Notes under the pieces: model-generated
What the model was told of the DNA's origin: nothing
The model's input: only the letters and a program-made list of their open reading frames with translations
Databases searched by the model: none
Program-made: the position numbers and the translations under genes
Source of the DNA: Chryseolinea lacunae
GTDB taxonomy: Bacteria > Bacteroidota > Bacteroidia > Cytophagales > Cyclobacteriaceae
Direction: 5' to 3'
Assembly: GCF_016735595.1 (NCBI RefSeq)
Contig: NZ_JAERRB010000007.1
Span: 124,001 to 188,000, forward strand
Length of the DNA: 64,000 nt
In this document: piece by piece, positions 60,698 to 64,000 of the stretch
How positions within the stretch are numbered: the first letter of the stretch is position 1
How the letters are laid out: the number at the start of each line of letters is the position of its first letter

Positions 60698-61549
60698 TTA
60701 ATAGTCGCCCAGTGTCAATTCAAGTTGTGCGAGGGCTTTGGCCAGTTCGTCGTCGTTGGGAGCCACGCCGTGCCATTTGTGCGAGCCTACCATGTAGTCT
60801 ACGCCGAAGCCCATTTCGGTTTTCATAAGGTTCATCACCGGCTTGCCTTTTTTGGCTTGTGTCTTGGCAAACTCCAGGGCCTTCACAATTTCGTCCATGT
60901 TGTTTCCGTTGCTGTCGATCACCTCCCAGCCAAATGCTTCCCATTTGGCTTTCAGGTCCAGCAAGCTGAGGATTTTGTTCACGGGGCCGTCAATCTGCTG
61001 GCCGTTATAGTCGATAGAGGCAATAACGTTGTCCATTTTGTTGTGGGCGGCATACATGGCAGCTTCCCATACCTGGCCTTCCTGCAATTCGCCATCGCCC
61101 ATAAGCACAAACACAAAGCGGTCGTCGCCGGCCAGCTTTTTGGCTTGCGCGGCGCCGAGGGCCACCGAAAGGCCCTGGCCCAGCGAGCCGGATGCAATGC
61201 GGATGCCGGGAAGATGTTCGTGTGTGGCCGGGTGACCTTGCAGGCGTGAGTTCAACTGACGGAACGTGGCCAGCTCTTTCACGTCGAAGTAGCCCGAACG
61301 GGCCAGCACCGAATACCAGACCGGAGAAATGTGACCGTTGCTGAGGAAGAACATGTCTTCACCTTCGGCCTTCATGTTAAACTTGGGATCGTGTTTGAGG
61401 ATGTGAAAATACAAAGCCACAAAAAAGTCCGTACAGCCCAGCGATCCACCGGGGTGACCCGATTGGCAGGCGTGCACCATGCGCACAATGTCGCGGCGCA
61501 CTTGCGAAGCAATTTTCTTCAGTTGAGGGATGTCGGCAGTTTGGCTCAT
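60698..61549 (-). CDS. Transketolase, N-terminal half (thiamine diphosphate-binding)
   Basis: A 283-residue subunit equivalent to the first half of transketolase: IVRMVHACQSGHPGGSLGCT, RLQGHPATHEHLPGIRIASG, and the diphosphate/metal motif DGELQEGQVWEAAMYAAHNK followed by IDYNGQQIDG (GDG...N). Together with the C-half at 56350-57303 it completes the enzyme. A terminator directly downstream means the two halves are expressed from separate transcripts. It begins after a 460-base gene-free gap that contains short repeats. Confidence 0.94.
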   Translation of the reverse strand: MSQTADIPQLKKIASQVRRDIVRMVHACQSGHPGGSLGCTDFFVALYFHILKHDPKFNMKAEGEDMFFLSNGHISPVWYSVLARSGYFDVKELATFRQLNSRLQGHPATHEHLPGIRIASGSLGQGLSVALGAAQAKKLAGDDRFVFVLMGDGELQEGQVWEAAMYAAHNKMDNVIASIDYNGQQIDGPVNKILSLLDLKAKWEAFGWEVIDSNGNNMDEIVKALEFAKTQAKKGKPVMNLMKTEMGFGVDYMVGSHKWHGVAPNDDELAKALAQLELTLGDY

Positions 61550-61780
61550 TGATTTCTCACAGTTTTGCTGCGAATATACCGCACGCCCTAGCCTTCACCA
61601 AATGGAGTGGGAAGAATACTTGTATTTTTTACACACCGCTTTTAACCTCTACCTAGATGATTTCCCGGACGCTGTTGCCTATGCGGGGTGGTGAGGGTTA
61701 TTCATCCGGTTCGCGTTGTACCCGCTTAGCAGGTATGTACGGCTGAAGTATTTAGGAAGAACCGACAACCCGGATTTTAA

Positions 61781-61862
61781 CCACAGATAACCCACACCTT
61801 TATAAGACTGGGTTATCTCTGGATTATCTATGGGTCATGTGTGGGTTATCTCTGGGTTATCC
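61781..61862. repeat. Clustered GGTTATCTCTGG repeats
   Basis: The motif GGTTATCTCTGG occurs at 61811-61822 and again at 61844-61855, with a partial copy between and another after (GGTTATCC to 61862). An inverted copy, CCACAGATAACCC, is at 61781-61793. It lies in the 460-base gap (61550-62010) before the peroxiredoxin gene, which shows no coding sequence. The purpose is unknown; the arms can form a hairpin. Confidence 0.6.
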
Positions 61863-62010
61863 TACCATGTGTTTGGTAAAAACCATGGCATAGCCATGAT
61901 GCGGTCAACCGCTTTCCTGGAATGACAAGAATGTAAATCTGGAGATGAGGTTAATAGACGCCCGCCGTTATTGGGTGTTACTCAAAGACGCCATGATCAA
62001 ATATCCGCGA

Positions 62011-62571
62011 CTATTTCTTTTTCGGCGCCGTTTTTTTCGCCGGGGCTTTCTTGGCGGCTATGCTCTTTTTTGCGGGTGATTTTTTAGGCGCAGTCTTCTC
62101 TGCCGGTGTGGACACGGTTTCTTTTTTCAGAATCTGATCGGTGTGATTTTTTGTGTTCACCTTCTCGATGATGTCTTCAATGACACCGGCTTCGTTGATG
62201 ATGAACGTGACGCGCGCGGTGCCCATATACTTGCGGCCATACATGGATTTCTCCACCCAGGTGTTGTAGGCTTCGTGAAGTTTTTTGTCGGTGTCGGCGA
62301 GGAGCCGGAAGGGGAGCTTTTCTTTGGCGATAAATTTCTGGTGGGCCTTTTCGGTGTCGGTGCTCACGCCCAGCACTTCATAGCCTTGCTTCAACAGCAC
62401 GTTGTAGTTGTCGCGGAGGTTGCAGGCTTCGGCGGTGCAGCCGGGCGTCATGTCTTTGGGATAGAAATAGAGGACGAGCTTTTTGCCTTTGAAGTCAGCC
62501 AGTTTCACGTCGTTTCCATCCTGGTCTTTCACAGAGAAAGCAGGAGCTTTGTCGCCAATTTTGAGTGCCAT
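62011..62571 (-). CDS. bcp: Thioredoxin-dependent peroxiredoxin (Bcp/PrxQ) with a lysine-rich tail
   Basis: A 186-residue peroxidase that reduces hydroperoxides. The PrxQ core covers about residues 1-150: ALKIGDKAPAFSVKDQDG, the peroxidatic Cys45 in YPKDMTPGCTAEAC with resolving Cys50, and the terminal VNTKNHTDQIL. After it comes a tail of about 32 residues made almost only of Lys, Ala, Pro and Ser (PKKSPAKKSIAAKKAPAKK), like histone H1 tails; ordinary Bcp proteins end before it. ATG 62571 is chosen because it follows the upstream gene stop by 4 bases; an ATG at 62616 would lie inside that gene. Confidence 0.9.
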   Translation of the reverse strand: MALKIGDKAPAFSVKDQDGNDVKLADFKGKKLVLYFYPKDMTPGCTAEACNLRDNYNVLLKQGYEVLGVSTDTEKAHQKFIAKEKLPFRLLADTDKKLHEAYNTWVEKSMYGRKYMGTARVTFIINEAGVIEDIIEKVNTKNHTDQILKKETVSTPAEKTAPKKSPAKKSIAAKKAPAKKTAPKKK

Positions 62572-62575
62572 AGGG

Positions 62576-64000
62576 TTAGAGGATTTTTTGCCTGTAAGTT
62601 GATTTGTTTCCGGCATTGTCCGTCACCACCAACTCCAGCATTCCCTTCAGCGGCACCGTGTTGTCAAGGCGCTCAGACCAGATCGTTGCCGATTTGCTAT
62701 CGTACATCATCAACAGCCATTTGCCGTCGATGTTTGCTTCAAAGTTTGATATTCCCGAAAGGTTGTCTTTGATCTTGAAGCGGGCGCTGGTCTTGTTCAC
62801 CGACACCACGCGAATGCTCGGGGCTTCTATGTCTTTCAATATGGTGAAGTCGCCCAGCTCGCGCGTGTTGAACGCGATGCGTCCGTTGATCCACTCGCCA
62901 CCCAGGTAGGTATAACCTTTGCCGGCCGTGCGGTAGACGCCGAGCTTTTTGTCCGCGACATATTCACGTCCGGGTTTCAGCGATACACTGATGCTCTTGT
63001 TCAGGGGCACGGTGCGTGTGCCGATGGTGAACAGCTCCTGACCCGACGCGTCCTTCACGTAGTCGGTGTTGAGATAAAGCGTGTCGTAGATGGCGTTCAT
63101 GGGGAACTCGATGTCCATCGTGTTGCTGTAGTATTTATACTCTGTGCCCGACGGGATGCTGATGCTGATTTTGGGTGCGATCATTTTACGGCACGCACCA
63201 ACGGAATCGGGAATGCCTTTTCGAAGGTCGAGTAGATAGACCGCGCGGTTGGCGTTGAAGTAGGCCGGCTCGATTTCGGTCATGGTGCCTTTTGTGAATA
63301 TCTGTGCGAGGTTGTTTGTTTCCTTGCAGGGTTTTGCAATCACCAGCATGGTGTTTTCTGAAACGTCGTAGGTCAACTCGGTGCTGATGTAGGGCTCCAG
63401 TGAAATCACGTCTTTGGTGAGTGCGCTGGGTTTCAGGCGGAACGAAAGGGTGCTGGCGTTGCCGTCGCTGTCTTTCATCTTGATTTGAACTGCCGATTCT
63501 TTCGCAGGGTTCACGCTGATCTTTCCGGTTCCGGGCGATGCGCCATAGAACTTCAGGTCGTTGCCGTCGTCGATGTAGAGCTTGTAGAACCGTGTGCCCT
63601 TGTTGCGCATGGTTTTGAAATCCATGAGCGTGTAGATGGTGCGTGTCTCGGCCACGTTCAGGCGCTCGATGGCCTGGTTGAACACGACCTGACTGTCGAC
63701 GCGCATTTCGATGTAGTTCACACCGCCAAAGAACTGGCTTTGCGAGGCCAGCTTGTCTTTGGCCACAAGTTCCACCCCGATGTTGCCGGTGGCGAGGATG
63801 GGGCTGGTGATTACATAGTTGTTGCCTACACGCTGGGCATAGAACTCAAATCGTCCGAAGCGGTCGTTGATGCGCGAGTTGATGTCCATCGTCTTCAGCG
63901 CGATCTTCTCGGCTGCGGGCGGAAACTTGTCGATCAGCTCGGGGAAGCCGGCGACCTTTAAGGGGTCAAGTGCAAAATTTTCGGGATCGCGAATGTCGAA
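62576..64000 (-). CDS. C-terminal part of an M23-type exported protein (5' end outside window)
   Basis: The frame is open to the right edge; 474 residues are visible. The sequence resembles the long C-terminal region of Bacteroidota M23 family metallopeptidases: DPENFALDPLKVAGFPELID near the edge, then beta-rich domains (QFFGGVNYIEMRVD, FKIKDNLSGISNFEANIDG) ending in an immunoglobulin-like repeat, LELVVTDNAGNKSTYRQKIL. The peptidase domain itself would lie beyond 64000, so catalytic residues cannot be checked. An internal ATG at 63889 is not the start. The stop is 4 bases from the peroxiredoxin ATG, so the two are probably co-transcribed. Confidence 0.75.
   Translation of the reverse strand, partial: FDIRDPENFALDPLKVAGFPELIDKFPPAAEKIALKTMDINSRINDRFGRFEFYAQRVGNNYVITSPILATGNIGVELVAKDKLASQSQFFGGVNYIEMRVDSQVVFNQAIERLNVAETRTIYTLMDFKTMRNKGTRFYKLYIDDGNDLKFYGASPGTGKISVNPAKESAVQIKMKDSDGNASTLSFRLKPSALTKDVISLEPYISTELTYDVSENTMLVIAKPCKETNNLAQIFTKGTMTEIEPAYFNANRAVYLLDLRKGIPDSVGACRKMIAPKISISIPSGTEYKYYSNTMDIEFPMNAIYDTLYLNTDYVKDASGQELFTIGTRTVPLNKSISVSLKPGREYVADKKLGVYRTAGKGYTYLGGEWINGRIAFNTRELGDFTILKDIEAPSIRVVSVNKTSARFKIKDNLSGISNFEANIDGKWLLMMYDSKSATIWSERLDNTVPLKGMLELVVTDNAGNKSTYRQKIL

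Noticed and set aside
62569-62616. Upstream ATG of the peroxiredoxin gene
   Set aside because: It lies within the coding sequence of the preceding gene and would add residues that peroxiredoxins of this class do not have.
1-64000. Prophage, plasmid or integrated element
   Set aside because: No integrase, transposase, structural phage gene or attachment-site duplication beside the tRNA was recognised.

Overview
The window looks like chromosomal DNA of a Bacteroidota bacterium, most likely order Cytophagales (Chryseolinea/Ohtaekwangia-like). GC content is a little above 50 %. Clade-typical families include a DUF5683 protein next to parAB, a DUF5916 barrel protein, a PadR plus prefix-domain permease pair, exosortase N with its VIT-domain partner, and several TAnnTTTG -7 promoter boxes. 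No phage, insertion sequence, rRNA or CRISPR was seen; one tRNA (Asp, GTC) is present.

Layout. 1-3.8 kb (minus): lepB (cut by the edge), dapB, a DUF5683 protein, parB and parA; a long upstream region holds a DnaA box, parS-like half-sites and a large perfect palindrome. 4.4-6.4 kb: a secreted protein of unknown role and a Gfo/Idh/MocA oxidoreductase. 6.4-7.6 kb: a gene-free stretch with a roughly 23-bp periodic repeat array. 7.6-14 kb: a four-gene MksFEB-G / Wadjet (JetABCD) SMC operon ending in a compact, more AT-rich Toprim nuclease gene. 14-17.4 kb (minus): a TPR histidine kinase, a LuxR-type regulator and a DUF2306 membrane protein. 17.5-23 kb: an imuA-imuB-dnaE2 mutagenesis cassette behind a promoter with nested palindromes. 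23-27.4 kb: an apparently frameshifted monooxygenase gene, a small membrane protein, a BamA/TamA-type protein and an RNA methyltransferase, with two inverted arrays of a degenerate heptamer that begin exactly at neighbouring stop codons.

27.4-34.4 kb: a LytTR/LytS two-component pair, a DUF5916 protein, gamma-glutamyltransferase, a TetR regulator and a small lipoprotein. 34.5-38.5 kb: two paralogous exported TPR-caspase proteins around an outer-membrane-type protein. 38.6-42.7 kb: small conserved proteins, an alpha/beta hydrolase, an NAD(P)-binding oxidoreductase with its Rrf2 regulator and matching operators, and a methyltransferase. 42.9-46.8 kb: the exosortase N pair. 46.8-50.7 kb: permease and PadR, a lipoprotein, tRNA-Asp. 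51.4-55.2 kb: a GH127-type glycosidase and a nucleotide pyrophosphatase/phosphodiesterase. 55.2-61.5 kb (minus): an MBL-fold protein and the two halves of a split transketolase separated by a cardiolipin synthase and a VWA protein. 62-64 kb: a Bcp peroxiredoxin with a histone-H1-like tail and the end of an M23-type protein.

The most notable points are the SMC/Toprim operon with its upstream array, the heptamer arrays abutting TAG stop codons, the promoter-operator of the mutagenesis cassette, the tandem exported caspases, the matched Rrf2 operators and the tailed peroxiredoxin. Functions are read from motifs and context; no database search was run.
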